Shown here: positions 17,635-27,204 of the stretch, piece by piece
Layout: each line of letters opens with the position of its first letter
Position numbering within the stretch: the stretch's first letter is position 1
Assembly: GCA_964631125.1 (NCBI GenBank)
Contig: CAZVYN010000006.1
Location: 22,033 to 86,032 of the forward strand
Direction of reading: 5' to 3'
Length of the DNA stretch: 64,000 bases
From: CAZVYN01 sp964631125
GTDB lineage: Bacteria; Eisenbacteria; RBG-16-71-46; CAIMUX01
Position numbers and translations under genes: made by a program
The notes under the pieces: model-generated
Database searches by the model: none
What the model was told of the DNA's origin: nothing
What the model saw: the letters and a program-made list of their open reading frames with translations, nothing else

Positions 17635-19137
17635 ATGCAGCTTCAGGGAAATAGCATCGGCCGTTGGGTCCAGAGCACGCTCTTGGCCGCAACCGCCCTG
17701 CTCGCCGTCTCCGCCGTCTCGAGCGAGCGGAGCGACGCAGCCACCACCGTCCGGGTCGCCCAGGGATTGAATCGCCCGGTCTTCCTCTGCTCGCCTCCAG
17801 GCGACGAGCGCATCTTCATCATCGAACAGCGCGGCGTGATCAAGATCCTGACCGGCGGGACCGTCCTTGCGACGCCGTTCTTGGACATCGATGCGTTGAT
17901 CCCCGCCATCTCGGGCAACGACGAACGCGGTCTCCTCGGACTCGCGTTCCCGCCGGACTACGCGACGACTGGATACTTCTTCGTCTACTACTACAGCAAC
18001 ACCGCGCGCAACGTCGTCGCGCGCTATCAGGTCTCAGGCGATCCAGATGTGGCCAATCCCGCTTCGGGACAAACCCTCTTCGACGTGGTCGACCCGTTCG
18101 AGAATCACAACGGCGGCTGCATGCAGTTCGGTCCCGACGGCTATCTCTACGTCGGGACGGGCGACGGCGGCTCGGGCGGCGACCCGGGCAATCGCGCGCA
18201 GAACAAGCTGAGCACCTTCGGCAAGATGCTCCGCCTCGACGTCAGCACCGTTCCGTACACGATCCCGGCCGACAACCCGTTCGTCGGCGACGGTTCGTAT
18301 CTCCCCGAGATCTGGTCGCTCGGCCTGCGCAATCCGTGGCGCTGGAGCTTCGATCGTCTGACCGGAGAGATGTGGATCGGCGACGTCGGTCAGAATCTCT
18401 GGGAAGAAATCGACTACGAGGCGGCGGGCGACGGCGGCCGCAACTACGGTTGGCGTTTGACCGAAGGGAACGCCTGTTACAACCCCGGCAGCGGTTGTGA
18501 CGACGGCGATCCGGTCATCACCTACCCGGTCTTGGTCTACAGCCACGGCGCTGGATGCTCGATCACCGGCGGCTACGTCTACCGCGGCGAGGCCATCCCG
18601 TCATTGCAAGGCCGCTACTTCTACTCCGACTTCTGCACGCCGTTCATCAAGTCGTTCGTCTACAACGGCAGCGTGACCGATCAGCAGGACCACACGGTGG
18701 AGTTCGCGCCGGGCGGAGGCCTCTCGATCAACAACATCGGCAGCTACGGCGAAGACGCCTTCGGCGAACTCTACATCATCGACCGCGGCGGTTCGAGCAC
18801 CGGCGAGATCTTCAAGATCGTGCCGAATGCGACCGATGCGCCTTCGCTCCCTACCGAGCAGGGGATGTTCCTGCAGCCGGCGCGCCCGAATCCGTTCACC
18901 GGGTCGACGCAGCTCCAGTTGGTGCTCGATCGGCCCGGCTCGATGGACGTTTCGATCTTCGATCTCGCGGGGCGTGTCGTCCGCGAGATGCCGCTCCGTT
19001 TTTCGGTGGCCGGCACGCAGCCGATCTCCTGGGACGGCCGTGACACCGCGGGACGGACGATGCCGGCCGGCGTCTACTTCGTGCGAGCGGCGGGGTCTAA
19101 CGGCGTGGCGACACAGAGCGTGCAGTTGGTGCGGTAG
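17635..19137 (+). CDS. Secreted PQQ-type sugar dehydrogenase with FlgD-like C-terminal domain
   Basis: The 500-residue protein starts with a signal peptide (hydrophobic stretch LLAATALLAVSAVSS, then a DAATT region). It continues as a six-bladed propeller of the glucose/sorbosone dehydrogenase family: PGDERIFIIEQRG, GNDERGLLGLAFPPDY, NHNGGCMQFGPDGYLYVGTG, LGLRNPWRWSFDR and DVGQNLWEEIDY. Such enzymes oxidise sugars with PQQ as cofactor in the periplasm or outside the cell. The last 90 or so residues (ARPNPFTGSTQLQLVL, then GRTMPAGVYFVRAAG) form an FlgD/Ig-like domain used as a sorting tail in FCB bacteria. The ATG at 17635 follows AGGAGGAG. Substrate unknown. Confidence 0.88.
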   Translation: MQLQGNSIGRWVQSTLLAATALLAVSAVSSERSDAATTVRVAQGLNRPVFLCSPPGDERIFIIEQRGVIKILTGGTVLATPFLDIDALIPAISGNDERGLLGLAFPPDYATTGYFFVYYYSNTARNVVARYQVSGDPDVANPASGQTLFDVVDPFENHNGGCMQFGPDGYLYVGTGDGGSGGDPGNRAQNKLSTFGKMLRLDVSTVPYTIPADNPFVGDGSYLPEIWSLGLRNPWRWSFDRLTGEMWIGDVGQNLWEEIDYEAAGDGGRNYGWRLTEGNACYNPGSGCDDGDPVITYPVLVYSHGAGCSITGGYVYRGEAIPSLQGRYFYSDFCTPFIKSFVYNGSVTDQQDHTVEFAPGGGLSINNIGSYGEDAFGELYIIDRGGSSTGEIFKIVPNATDAPSLPTEQGMFLQPARPNPFTGSTQLQLVLDRPGSMDVSIFDLAGRVVREMPLRFSVAGTQPISWDGRDTAGRTMPAGVYFVRAAGSNGVATQSVQLVR

Positions 19138-19564
19138 GGATCGGCTTGTCGGCGCGGACAGCCCGACGGCTCCGACGGCCCGAGAGCGCTGACCGCTTTG
19201 ACTGGGCCGCTTGTGGCGCTCGCGGCGATCGTCGCTTGTGAAGAATGGTGCAACTCGTTTCGCGACGAGTCGCACCATTTTTCACATACTGGGATTGGCG
19301 GCGTCCCGGATTCTCGTCGCGTGCGGGCGAGCAAATGGGCACGCCACGCCACGCCACGGCGATCCCCGCGAACGCTGCCGCGTTCCTTCTCTCGAGTGTG
19401 CGGTTTCACTAACCTGAACGTCACTTCCGATGAGCGAAGAGCGAGTATGTGGCCTGAGTCAAGCATCGGGCAGGGCGCGCCGCCTACTCCGAGTGCCGAC
19501 ACTGCGACACCGCGACACCGCGGATCACCGACCTCCCCCCCTTCGATAGAACGGAACGAGTTGC
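19138..19564. other. 427-bp intergenic region with palindrome copy B
   Basis: Apart from the 50-bp palindrome at 19237-19286 and short C/G-rich runs (CACGC units near 19340, GACACCGC units near 19500), I see no gene or RNA here. The promoter of the downstream two-gene module is expected in the last 100 bases but no clear -35/-10 pair is visible. Confidence 0.5.
19237..19286. repeat. 50-bp intergenic palindrome, copy B
   Basis: The centre is between 19261 and 19262. The arms start TGTGAAGAATGGTGCAACTC and end in the mirrored GAGTCGCACCATTTTTCACA, with about 21 of 25 positions pairing. It begins 99 bases past the stop of the sugar dehydrogenase gene. It is not followed by a T-run, so it is not a standard terminator. 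Confidence 0.85.
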
Positions 19565-20905
19565 ATGTACCGCTCGCTGACGGCCGGCCCGGACGCCCTC
19601 TGGATCTGCACGCTCGATCGGCCGTCCGCCGGCGGCGCGAAGGGCGAGCGAGGCAAGCGGGGCGATCGAGGTTCGGTCCTCGAGATGGACGACGCCCAGC
19701 GAGTCGTCGCGCGTCTTGTCGGCGATCGGATTGCGATGGGGGTTCTCCGCTCGGCGCTGGCTGCAGGTACGCCTGGGCTCTCGTTTCGAACCATGAGCGA
19801 CCGCGACGTGGTCAAAGCGGTCGAGCGAGAGGTGCGGCGATCGCGATTCAGTTTGGGGAGACGCGGTGGCGGCGACACCAGTGGGACGTTGTCGGGCGTG
19901 GGTGGCTCGAGCGGCGGCGGCAGCGGCAGCGGCGGTAGTAGCTCCGGCTCCAGCAGCCGCGCGGAGGAACCGCCGACTTCGCCCGATCCGGCGCAAGCGT
20001 CGAACGCGAGCATTCCTCAGCCACAAAGCGCGCGACCCTCGAGCGCGGTTCAACCGACACCGGATCCCGCCGCTCCGGTCACTGCCGCTCCGGTCGCCGA
20101 CGAGCCGCCCCTCTCCTTCTACGAGCTCGTCCTGCTCGATGAACTCGAGGTGGGGATCCCCGGGGTCCCGATCGATCTCACGACGCCGGCCGGGCGGGAG
20201 ACACTGACCACGGATGGCTCGGGTCGAGTGCGCGTGAACGATGCGCCGCCGGGGTCCGCGACTGCGCGGGTCATCACCGGACCGGAGCTGACACGGGTGC
20301 TCGAGGAGAACATCGCGATCGCCAAGCGAACCACGCCGCTTCCGGTCGCGGACGATCTCCTGGTCCTGACCCCCTCGCGCCTCGACCAGACGATCCTCTT
20401 CCCAGACGCGATCCCGCAGCGCGTCATGCTCGTCACACGAACCGATCTGGTGTGGGGCTCGGTCGTCGGGCACTGGGGGACCTTGACCTTGCTCTCGCAG
20501 GAGACGGATCCGGTCCGGCTCTTGGCTGACATCGGATCGAGCATCTTGCAGTTGAGCTCGACCGGAGCGAGTCCGAGCGCGTTGATCGGGACGCCGGTGA
20601 CGGGGCTCGACACGGCTGGCGGCGGCGGCAGCAGCGCGCTCGGCTTCGCCGATGGACTCATTACGCGGCCCAGTCCGCCCGCGCGGCTGAGCATCGACAT
20701 CGATGCGCTCCACGAAGCGCTCTTCGCGGATGACTTCGACGCAGCGAGCGCGCTCATCGACCTGGCGCAGCAGGGGCCGCCGGAGCCGCCGCTACCGGAG
20801 TTCCCGGTGCTCGGTGACGAGACGGCCGAGTTCGCGGCGCAGTTGGCGTTGTTGGCGTTCAGCGGGGAGACCGACGTGCCCACCATCCCGGACAAACAAG
20901 TTTGA
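19565..20905 (+). CDS. Unrecognised linker-rich protein, first gene of a coupled pair
   Basis: The 446-residue product has no signal peptide. Residues 1-100 are charged and partly helical (DDAQRVVARLVGDR, then DVVKAVEREVRRSRFSL); about 101-175 is a Gly/Ser/Pro-rich linker; about 178-245 looks like a small beta domain of the carboxypeptidase-regulatory kind (ELVLLDELEVGIPGVPIDL, then LTTDGSGRVRVNDAPPGSA). The rest is unrecognised and ends in a Pro-rich acidic tail. The ligand-like beta domain after a linker recalls accessory modules carried by contractile-injection cargo in myxobacteria, but this is inference only. Its stop overlaps the TTG start of the hydrolase gene (TTGA, 20902-20905), so the two products probably work together. 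The ATG at 19565 has only a weak purine-rich box. Confidence 0.65.
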   Translation: MYRSLTAGPDALWICTLDRPSAGGAKGERGKRGDRGSVLEMDDAQRVVARLVGDRIAMGVLRSALAAGTPGLSFRTMSDRDVVKAVEREVRRSRFSLGRRGGGDTSGTLSGVGGSSGGGSGSGGSSSGSSSRAEEPPTSPDPAQASNASIPQPQSARPSSAVQPTPDPAAPVTAAPVADEPPLSFYELVLLDELEVGIPGVPIDLTTPAGRETLTTDGSGRVRVNDAPPGSATARVITGPELTRVLEENIAIAKRTTPLPVADDLLVLTPSRLDQTILFPDAIPQRVMLVTRTDLVWGSVVGHWGTLTLLSQETDPVRLLADIGSSILQLSSTGASPSALIGTPVTGLDTAGGGGSSALGFADGLITRPSPPARLSIDIDALHEALFADDFDAASALIDLAQQGPPEPPLPEFPVLGDETAEFAAQLALLAFSGETDVPTIPDKQV

Positions 20906-22338
20906 GCATCCGACTGCAAGTGCGCTGGCCCAACCCGCGCAGTCCCCTGCTGGGCAATCCGAAGGTGGTGGTGAAAGCCGACGGCGCCGACGTCGCTCCG
21001 CTTTCGCAGGCGCTGGGCAAATTCGAGTTCACCATCGCGGACGGCGTCGTGCGCGTGCAGGTCTCGGTGGAGTTCATCCCGAGCCTGCCCGTCTTCAGGA
21101 ATTCACCGCCGGTCGACTTCTCGGTCTTGAAGGCCGATCAGGCCTATCTGCTGGCCGGCACCACGCTGATCCCCGATCCGCTCCCCTTCACGATGGTGAA
21201 CGGCGAGCTCGTCTTGCAGAACGTGCACCCGTTGATCGACACGATCAGTACGGGGAACGCGAAGACCGGCCTGAGCATCGTCGAGGTGCGCACCGAGTTC
21301 GTCGACGTGACCGAGATGTGGGCGGTGCGGGCCGACGCCGACGCGTTCAGCGTCTTCGAAGCCGAGAAGGAGCGGGAGATCGGGTTCGTCGCGATCGGCG
21401 CCACCGGCAGTACTCCGCCGACTTGGTTCGCGAGTTTCCCGTTGGACATGCGGCCGCCCACTTCCGAGGTGGGCACGCTCGTCTTCTACCGACCGTCGGT
21501 CGACTCGGGCTATACGCAGCCGTTCAACATGAATGGATTCGAGACGCAGCATGCGCTCAATCGTTACCTGCTGACGCCGCGCGACTCGCGCTTGCCCATG
21601 GTCCTCAACGGCGAGCTGCAAAACCGCAATCCCGATTCGTTCTTCTTCGTCGCCGGGCCGATTTTCCTGCGGGCGTCGTTCAACCGCGCGATCGCGCTGA
21701 GCGGCAAACCGATCGTGCTGCTCCAGCCTTGGCCGCAAGGCGGCACCAATGTCGGACAGGCCGCGACCGCGCGTCTGCCCAAACTGCTCAAAGGGATCCT
21801 GCGGATGCTGCGCGGGATGGGCCACATCGCCGTCAATCATCCGACGATCACGCCGGGCCGACTCGGGATCGCCGGCTACAGCGCCGGCGGCCCGAACATC
21901 TACGCTGCGCTGCGTTCGAACCGCGCGTTGGTCCGCGAGCTATATCTCTTCGACCCGATGTTCCTCCCACCCGCCGCGCCCGGGATCATCCAATGGGCCA
22001 CGAAGACGCCCGGTTTCCGACTCCGCATGTCCGGAGAAGTGTCGGTCGGCAGCATGCGAGCGATCTTCCGGACGGTGCGGAGCCGCGTCAGCGGAGAGGC
22101 GGCCGCCGCGTTCCTCTCCGCCGTCCCCGAGACTCCCGCGCGATGGAAGACCGTCGCCGAAGGCGGCTGGCCCTGGTGGAACTTCGCCATCAGCTTCAAC
22201 GCAGCACTCGCGAACGACTTCAACAACCACCATCAGTTCGTCCTCTACGGCGGCGCGGAGTTCGACACGCTGCCCGACGGGACCGTGACGCGCTACGTGC
22301 CGTGGATGCAGGACTACTTGGAGAAGTCGGGATTCTGA
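20902..22338 (+). CDS. Putative alpha/beta-hydrolase with N-terminal beta domain
   Basis: The 478-residue protein starts at TTG inside the TTGA overlap with the previous gene. Residues 1-190 are beta-rich without recognisable motifs and have no signal peptide. The C-terminal half has a nucleophile elbow GIAGYSAGGPNIYAAL (GxSxG, Ser near 329), a following LFDPMFLPPAAPG loop (possible acid) and FNNHHQFVLYGGAEFD (possible His). The region before the Ser (KPIVLLQPWPQGG, then GHIAVNH) fits a lipase or esterase fold. No Pfam-level family is obvious to me. With its coupled upstream partner it forms a module of unknown role; an exported or self-delivered lipase effector is one possibility. Confidence 0.7.
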   Translation: MSIRLQVRWPNPRSPLLGNPKVVVKADGADVAPLSQALGKFEFTIADGVVRVQVSVEFIPSLPVFRNSPPVDFSVLKADQAYLLAGTTLIPDPLPFTMVNGELVLQNVHPLIDTISTGNAKTGLSIVEVRTEFVDVTEMWAVRADADAFSVFEAEKEREIGFVAIGATGSTPPTWFASFPLDMRPPTSEVGTLVFYRPSVDSGYTQPFNMNGFETQHALNRYLLTPRDSRLPMVLNGELQNRNPDSFFFVAGPIFLRASFNRAIALSGKPIVLLQPWPQGGTNVGQAATARLPKLLKGILRMLRGMGHIAVNHPTITPGRLGIAGYSAGGPNIYAALRSNRALVRELYLFDPMFLPPAAPGIIQWATKTPGFRLRMSGEVSVGSMRAIFRTVRSRVSGEAAAAFLSAVPETPARWKTVAEGGWPWWNFAISFNAALANDFNNHHQFVLYGGAEFDTLPDGTVTRYVPWMQDYLEKSGF

Positions 22339-22390
22339 GGACGGGCGAGTCGTCGCGAGTTGCCGCGCGCTACCGCAGGCTCTTGATCCC

Positions 22391-22420
22391 TCTCGATCGC
22401 GCTCGATCGCGCTCGATCGT
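22391..22420. repeat. 10-bp tandem repeat
   Basis: The unit GCTCGATCGC, itself containing the palindrome CGATCG, occurs three times with one change at each end of the array, directly upstream of palindrome copy C. Confidence 0.65.
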
Positions 22421-22433
22421 TCTCTCGAGCGCA

Positions 22434-22483
22434 TGTGAAGAAAGGTGCAACTGTTGCCGGCAACAGTAGTGCACGAATTCACA
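22434..22483. repeat. 50-bp intergenic palindrome, copy C
   Basis: The centre is between 22458 and 22459, with the perfect inner core ACTGTTGCCGGCAACAGT and ends TGTGAA/TTCACA. The middle of each arm is diverged (about 17 of 25 pair). It lies 95 bases past the hydrolase stop and between that gene and the convergent permease gene. Confidence 0.8.
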
Positions 22484-22546
22484 AGCCGTTCACCTGAGCG
22501 CGACGATGCCAGCCACGGCTGCCGGCTACCGGCTACCGATAGATCG

Positions 22547-24616
22547 CTACTCACTCATCAAGAAGATCAGCGGCCGCACGTCGTCTTCCGGGGTCCACTC
22601 CCAGTAGCGCAAGAGGATCTGGTAGACCATCAGACCGGTCTCTCCTTCGCCCCACAGAAGGTACCGGAACGACTGCGACATCAGACTCTTCCGCGTCAGG
22701 CCGAGGAAGATGCTCTTCGGGTCGATCAGCTCGCTCAGGTAGGCGATGGTGTTGGCGATGGCGACGGCGCCCGAGACATCGACGACGTAGTTGGCGCCCT
22801 CCTTCCGCACCTGCACCTTCACCGGCGCGATGAACTCGCTGCGGTTGTCGAGCAGCCGGACGTGCACGAACGCCAAAGGAAGTTCGATGTCGTAGTAGGC
22901 GTCGATCTCGCGCGCCTTCTTCCGCCGCGCCTGGACGGTCCGATGGGTCAGCGGCACCAGGTTGACCTTCTTGCCGCGCATCTCGTCCCAGAGCGCGGCC
23001 GACTCCTCGTCGAAGAAGTCGATCTCGGTCACGCGCAGCTCGGTCGCGCGCAGATACCGACTGATCCCGCCCAGGGTGAGGATTGCGAGGATGAAGATGC
23101 TGGAGATGACCAGGCCATCGGGTCGCTCGATGACGTTCTCGAACAGCGTGTAGGCGAAGACGCCCGCCATGATCCAGAAGTAGATCGAGAGGACGAGCTT
23201 GGACGAGCCGCGCCCCTTGCGGTACTCGCGTCCGTTGGCCAGCGCGACGGCGACGGCGGCCGAGAGAATGAGCGCGAGCACGCCGGTGGCGTAGGCGCCG
23301 GCCTGCGCTTCGACATCGGCCTGGAAGATCAACGTCACGATCACGCAGACCGCGAAGATGATGAGCACGAGCGGCCGGCGGTGCGCCACCCAGCGCGGGG
23401 CCATCCCGAAGCGCGGTAGATAGCGCGGAATCAAGTTGAGCAATCCGGCCAGGGCGGAGGCGCCGGCGAACCAGAGGATCGCGATCGTCACGATGTCGTA
23501 GACGGTGCCGAAGCCGTGTCCGAGGAACTCGTGCGCGAGATAGGCGATGGCGCGCCCGGCGGCGTCGCCCCCTTCGTGGTAGGCGACCGCCGGAATCAGC
23601 AACGACGTGACGAAGCTGGAGAGGAGCAGATAGCTGCTCATGATGAGCGCGGCGGCGGTCAGCAGCTTGCGCGTGTTGGCGATCCGTCCGCGGGGCGGCG
23701 GGAGCTTCTCGCCGGACTTCTCTGAGGGCGCCCGCGCGTCGCGCTGGCCGCCCGCCACCAGCGGCATGACCGACACGCCCGTCTCGAATCCGCTCATGCC
23801 GAGCGCCAGCTTCGGGAAGATGAAGGCCGACGCGATCAGCATCCCCGTCCAATCTCCGTGCGATGCCAGGAGATCGGCGCGCCAATTCGACACGAGCTCC
23901 GGCCGCGCCAGGATCTCCTGGAGTCCGCGCAGCAGCACCACGAGGTTGAGCAGCAGATACGGGATCGCGACGAATGCCGCCACCCCGATCGCCTCCGCGA
24001 ATCCCTTCAGGAAGACCAGCGCGAGGAGCCCCATCAGGCCGAGCGTGAGCGGCACCCGCCATCCCGCCAGCAGGTCATGGAGCAGCGGATTCTCCATCGC
24101 ATGCTGGGTAGCGTCGGCGGAGGAGAGCGTGATGGTGATGACGAAGTCGGTCGCCGCGAATCCGAGCATGGTCAGGACGAACAGCTTGCCAAACCAGCCC
24201 GGGACCAGGCTCTCCAGCATCGCGATCGAGCCCTGACCGGCGTAGGAGCGCGACGCGACTTGTGAGTAGATCGGGAGTGCGCCGAGCAGCGTGACCAAGA
24301 CCAAGAGTCCCGTCGCGATCGGCGAGAGAGCGCCGGCGGCCAAGAGCGCGATGCCGGGCTGATATCCGAGCGTCGAGAAGTAGTCGACCCCGGTCAGCCA
24401 GAGGACCGTGTACCAGGGGTGGGAGTGCCTGTCGTGATCGTGGACACCCGGACCGTGCTGGCCGAAACCCTGCTGGCCAGAAGCCGGTTGGCCAGAAGCC
24501 TGCTGGCCAGGGTCGTCGTGTCCACCGGAGGTGTCGCTCTGCAGCCAGCGTCCGAACGAGGTTCGCGCTGAAGCGGTGCGAGGAACGGGGAGCGGATCGG
24601 GTCGGCGAACCGGCAT
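22547..24616 (-). CDS. APC-superfamily amino acid permease with cytosolic C-terminal domain
   Basis: The 689-residue protein begins with a disordered N-terminus (about 1-60) containing a repeated GQQASGQPASGQ-type stretch, then about 12 membrane segments starting at YTVLWLTGVDYFSTLGYQPG, a motif seen in APC/KUP-like transporters. Further helices include LFVLTMLGFAATDFVITITL and MLIASAFIFPKLALGMSGFE. The last 170 or so residues are soluble and have no motif I recognise; they follow RYLRATELRVTEIDFFDEES. It is probably a proton-coupled importer of an amino acid or other cation or amine. The start at 24616 gives the repeat-rich N-terminus; a later start is possible. Confidence 0.8.
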   Translation of the reverse strand: MPVRRPDPLPVPRTASARTSFGRWLQSDTSGGHDDPGQQASGQPASGQQGFGQHGPGVHDHDRHSHPWYTVLWLTGVDYFSTLGYQPGIALLAAGALSPIATGLLVLVTLLGALPIYSQVASRSYAGQGSIAMLESLVPGWFGKLFVLTMLGFAATDFVITITLSSADATQHAMENPLLHDLLAGWRVPLTLGLMGLLALVFLKGFAEAIGVAAFVAIPYLLLNLVVLLRGLQEILARPELVSNWRADLLASHGDWTGMLIASAFIFPKLALGMSGFETGVSVMPLVAGGQRDARAPSEKSGEKLPPPRGRIANTRKLLTAAALIMSSYLLLSSFVTSLLIPAVAYHEGGDAAGRAIAYLAHEFLGHGFGTVYDIVTIAILWFAGASALAGLLNLIPRYLPRFGMAPRWVAHRRPLVLIIFAVCVIVTLIFQADVEAQAGAYATGVLALILSAAVAVALANGREYRKGRGSSKLVLSIYFWIMAGVFAYTLFENVIERPDGLVISSIFILAILTLGGISRYLRATELRVTEIDFFDEESAALWDEMRGKKVNLVPLTHRTVQARRKKAREIDAYYDIELPLAFVHVRLLDNRSEFIAPVKVQVRKEGANYVVDVSGAVAIANTIAYLSELIDPKSIFLGLTRKSLMSQSFRYLLWGEGETGLMVYQILLRYWEWTPEDDVRPLIFLMSE

Positions 24617-24689
24617 CGGTTTCTGGTCTCGACGTCGCGGCGCCGGTCAGCCGAATCGGATCACGCGAGGGACGGGCATCCCTCGCCGA

Positions 24690-24851
24690 CTACTTCTCTT
24701 CTTTGAAGACGACGACCTTGCGGAGGATCGGATCGAACTTCTTGAGCTGGATCCGGTCCGGGTCGTTCCGCTTGTTCTTCTGCGTGTGGTAGACGTACGA
24801 ACTCTCGGTGCTGCGGAGCTTGATGTGCCCGCGATCGGTGGCCTTGGCCAT
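24690..24851 (-). CDS. rpmG: 50S ribosomal protein L33
   Basis: The 53-residue product begins MAKATDRGHIKLRSTESS and contains YVYHTQKNKRNDPDRI and KKFDPILRKVVVFKEEK, all diagnostic of L33. It has no CxxC pairs, so it is the zinc-free form. L33 is a small component of the large ribosomal subunit near the E site. The ATG at 24851 is preceded by AAGGAGA at good spacing. It stands alone, between a permease and a glycosyltransferase gene on the same strand, not next to rpmB, secE or nusG. Confidence 0.96.
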   Translation of the reverse strand: MAKATDRGHIKLRSTESSYVYHTQKNKRNDPDRIQLKKFDPILRKVVVFKEEK

Positions 24852-24912
24852 GTCGGTCTCCTTCTGGTCCGTTCGAGCGAGCGCGCAGTCTGTCAGGGGG
24901 CGGCGGGGGCTG

Positions 24913-27102
24913 TCAACCGCCCGAGGAACCGCTGGAAGAACCGCCGGAAGCACCACGGGGCGAAGCGCGCCACTCGACCGCCCGAAGCAGGTTCGGGAGA
25001 TCCGGAGGGGTCCAGGGGACATCGGAGAGCGGAACCGGGGGCGGCCCGTAGATCACGAGCTGCAGCGCCTCGCAGCGCGGGTCCGAGATGCGCGTGGCGA
25101 CCCAGAGATCCTCCTGATCGGCGCGACCTTGGTGGATCGACCAGTCGTCGACGCGGCTCGAGCCGATGAGCCGCACGCCTGGGGTGGCCGAGAGTCGCGG
25201 TCCCAAGAGTTGGTGGAAGGCCTGGGGATCCCAGAGGCCGGCCAAGCGGACGACGTTGAGTTGGGCGTTCGCGCCGCTCGGGTGGACGCCGCGCACGAGT
25301 TGGAGACCGTCGCCCCCCGGCTCCCAGCGCCACGGCGCCGGAGGTAGCGTCCACTTCACGCCGAATCCCTCGTGGGTGAAGCGTCCCCCTTCGATGCGTC
25401 CGGTCGTCTGTGCGCGGTCGAGACGCTCGAGGATCACGCAGTAGAACTTCGAGTCCCCTTCACCGAATCGCCGGAGCACGCGGTAGCCGGCGAGCTTGGT
25501 CACGTCGTCCACCGAGACGTCCCCCACCAGGCGGTGCGAGTAGTGTCCCTCCCAGACGGCGATCGCCCCCGCCGGCGCCTGTTCGAGATTGGCGCGTGTG
25601 AGAAGTGTGACGGGCGCCCGCCTCCCCGCCTCCGCGACGGCCGAACGCGCGGGAGCGACGACGGTGCGATCGAGGGTCCAGTTGAACCAGATGTGATTGC
25701 AGAGCAGCGGCCGGTCGGCCAGTCCTTCGGCTTGCACCCACTCGGCCGCTGCGCGCATCAGCGCCTGTTCCGGCACGAGCTGCGTGATGGGTGAAGGGAC
25801 GACGGCGCCGACCAGGATCGCGGCAGCGGCCGCCGCGAGCGCCGTGCGACTCGTCCATCTCGGCGCGGCGGTCCCGGCGCGGATCATGAAACGCCGACCC
25901 AGCGCGATAGCCAACAGCAGCAGGAGCACCGCGAGCTTTCCGTACTCAGGCCGCGCGCCCAGTTCGAATCCCCCTTCGAGACGCACCGAGAGAAAGACGC
26001 CGCAGAGCAACGTCGCGACGGCGAGCGTCGCCAACGTCAGGTTCGAAACGCGCGGCGCCATCCACTCGTCCAAGCCGCGCAAGGCGACGAGCGAGAAGAA
26101 CGGCGCGACCGCGACCAAGTGGCGCAGGAAGCCGGCCGACTGACCCGCGGATGTGCCTGACGCGAGCCAGGTGAGAACGGCCAGCATGAGAGCCGCGCCG
26201 GCCAGGAACAGTTCGGCGATCGGCGGGCGGTCGGCGGCGCGAGCCGTTCCCTTGCTGAACGCGTCGCGAACGATCGCAACGGCGCCGACGAGGACGAATC
26301 CGAATCCCGCCGCGCCGATGACGAAGATGAGCCCGCGGAGATAGTGCGTGAGCGGGACCGCGTGGTAGGTCCGCGCTTCCTCGGCGAAGACCTGTCGCCA
26401 GAGGAAGAGCGGATCGTGCGTGTGCGCCCATCCAGCGAGGTGCCACGCGACGAGCGCGAGGGGAAGGAGCGCGATCGGAAGGCGCGCCGTTCGTGACACG
26501 TTTTGAAACGTGTTGGCGACGGCCGGCGCGGCGGGCGCGGCCGGCGGGACCGACCGACCGCCGACGCGCAACATCGCCCACGCCCAGAGCGGCAACAGGA
26601 CGGCGGTTTCGAGGCGCGCCAGGGTCGCGAGCGAGGCGAGCACCGCCGTCGTCCGCAGTCGACCCGACGCCAACGCGGCCAGCGCAGCGGCGATGAAGCA
26701 GGCGGCGAGCGGCTCGGTCAGCGCCGAGTAAGAGAGAGCGATGAAGAACGGTTGCGCCGCGGTGAGGAGCGCCGCGAAGAGCGGCCGTCGCATTCCGGCG
26801 CGGTGCGCGGCAAACGCAACGAAGAAGCAGGTGAGCGCCGATATCAGCGCGGTCATCGCCTCGACGCCGACGTAGCCGAGTCGAGCGGGGACCATATACA
26901 CGAGCACGAACGCGGGACGATTCCACAGGCTCAGGATCTGATCCCACGAGCCGAAGGCGGAGCGCGTGTTCAGGTAGCGACCGAGGTCGTCGTCGTTGTG
27001 GGCGCCGGGAGAGACGAGCCCGAGCGTCAGGAAGACGAGGAAGAGAAAGCTAGCGAGCGCCGCAGCGCGAAGAACGAAGTTCCGGTCGGGGGGCGGGGTC
27101 AC
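24913..27102 (-). CDS. GT-C type membrane glycosyltransferase with large C-terminal domain
   Basis: The 729-residue product has about 12 hydrophobic segments (FLFLVFLTLGLVSPG first) and then a soluble region of about 280 residues. The first loop carries HNDDDLGRYL, acidic as in GT-C enzymes, and a WNRPAFVLVY motif follows. The C-terminal domain (from about 450) has no recognised motif and may bind the acceptor. The role is polyprenyl-phosphate-sugar dependent glycosylation at the outer face of the inner membrane (inferred from the superfamily). The start is a GTG at 27102; other GTG starts nearby cannot be excluded. Confidence 0.72.
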   Translation of the reverse strand: MTPPPDRNFVLRAAALASFLFLVFLTLGLVSPGAHNDDDLGRYLNTRSAFGSWDQILSLWNRPAFVLVYMVPARLGYVGVEAMTALISALTCFFVAFAAHRAGMRRPLFAALLTAAQPFFIALSYSALTEPLAACFIAAALAALASGRLRTTAVLASLATLARLETAVLLPLWAWAMLRVGGRSVPPAAPAAPAVANTFQNVSRTARLPIALLPLALVAWHLAGWAHTHDPLFLWRQVFAEEARTYHAVPLTHYLRGLIFVIGAAGFGFVLVGAVAIVRDAFSKGTARAADRPPIAELFLAGAALMLAVLTWLASGTSAGQSAGFLRHLVAVAPFFSLVALRGLDEWMAPRVSNLTLATLAVATLLCGVFLSVRLEGGFELGARPEYGKLAVLLLLLAIALGRRFMIRAGTAAPRWTSRTALAAAAAAILVGAVVPSPITQLVPEQALMRAAAEWVQAEGLADRPLLCNHIWFNWTLDRTVVAPARSAVAEAGRRAPVTLLTRANLEQAPAGAIAVWEGHYSHRLVGDVSVDDVTKLAGYRVLRRFGEGDSKFYCVILERLDRAQTTGRIEGGRFTHEGFGVKWTLPPAPWRWEPGGDGLQLVRGVHPSGANAQLNVVRLAGLWDPQAFHQLLGPRLSATPGVRLIGSSRVDDWSIHQGRADQEDLWVATRISDPRCEALQLVIYGPPPVPLSDVPWTPPDLPNLLRAVEWRASPRGASGGSSSGSSGG

Positions 27103-27204
27103 GCCACGCGGTGGGTCGGTGGGTTCATCTAGAGTGCCTTTCTAGACGGCTAGCGCGGGAAAATGGAAAGCGGAGACCGCCGAGCTGCGCTCGGCGGTGA
27201 CCGG

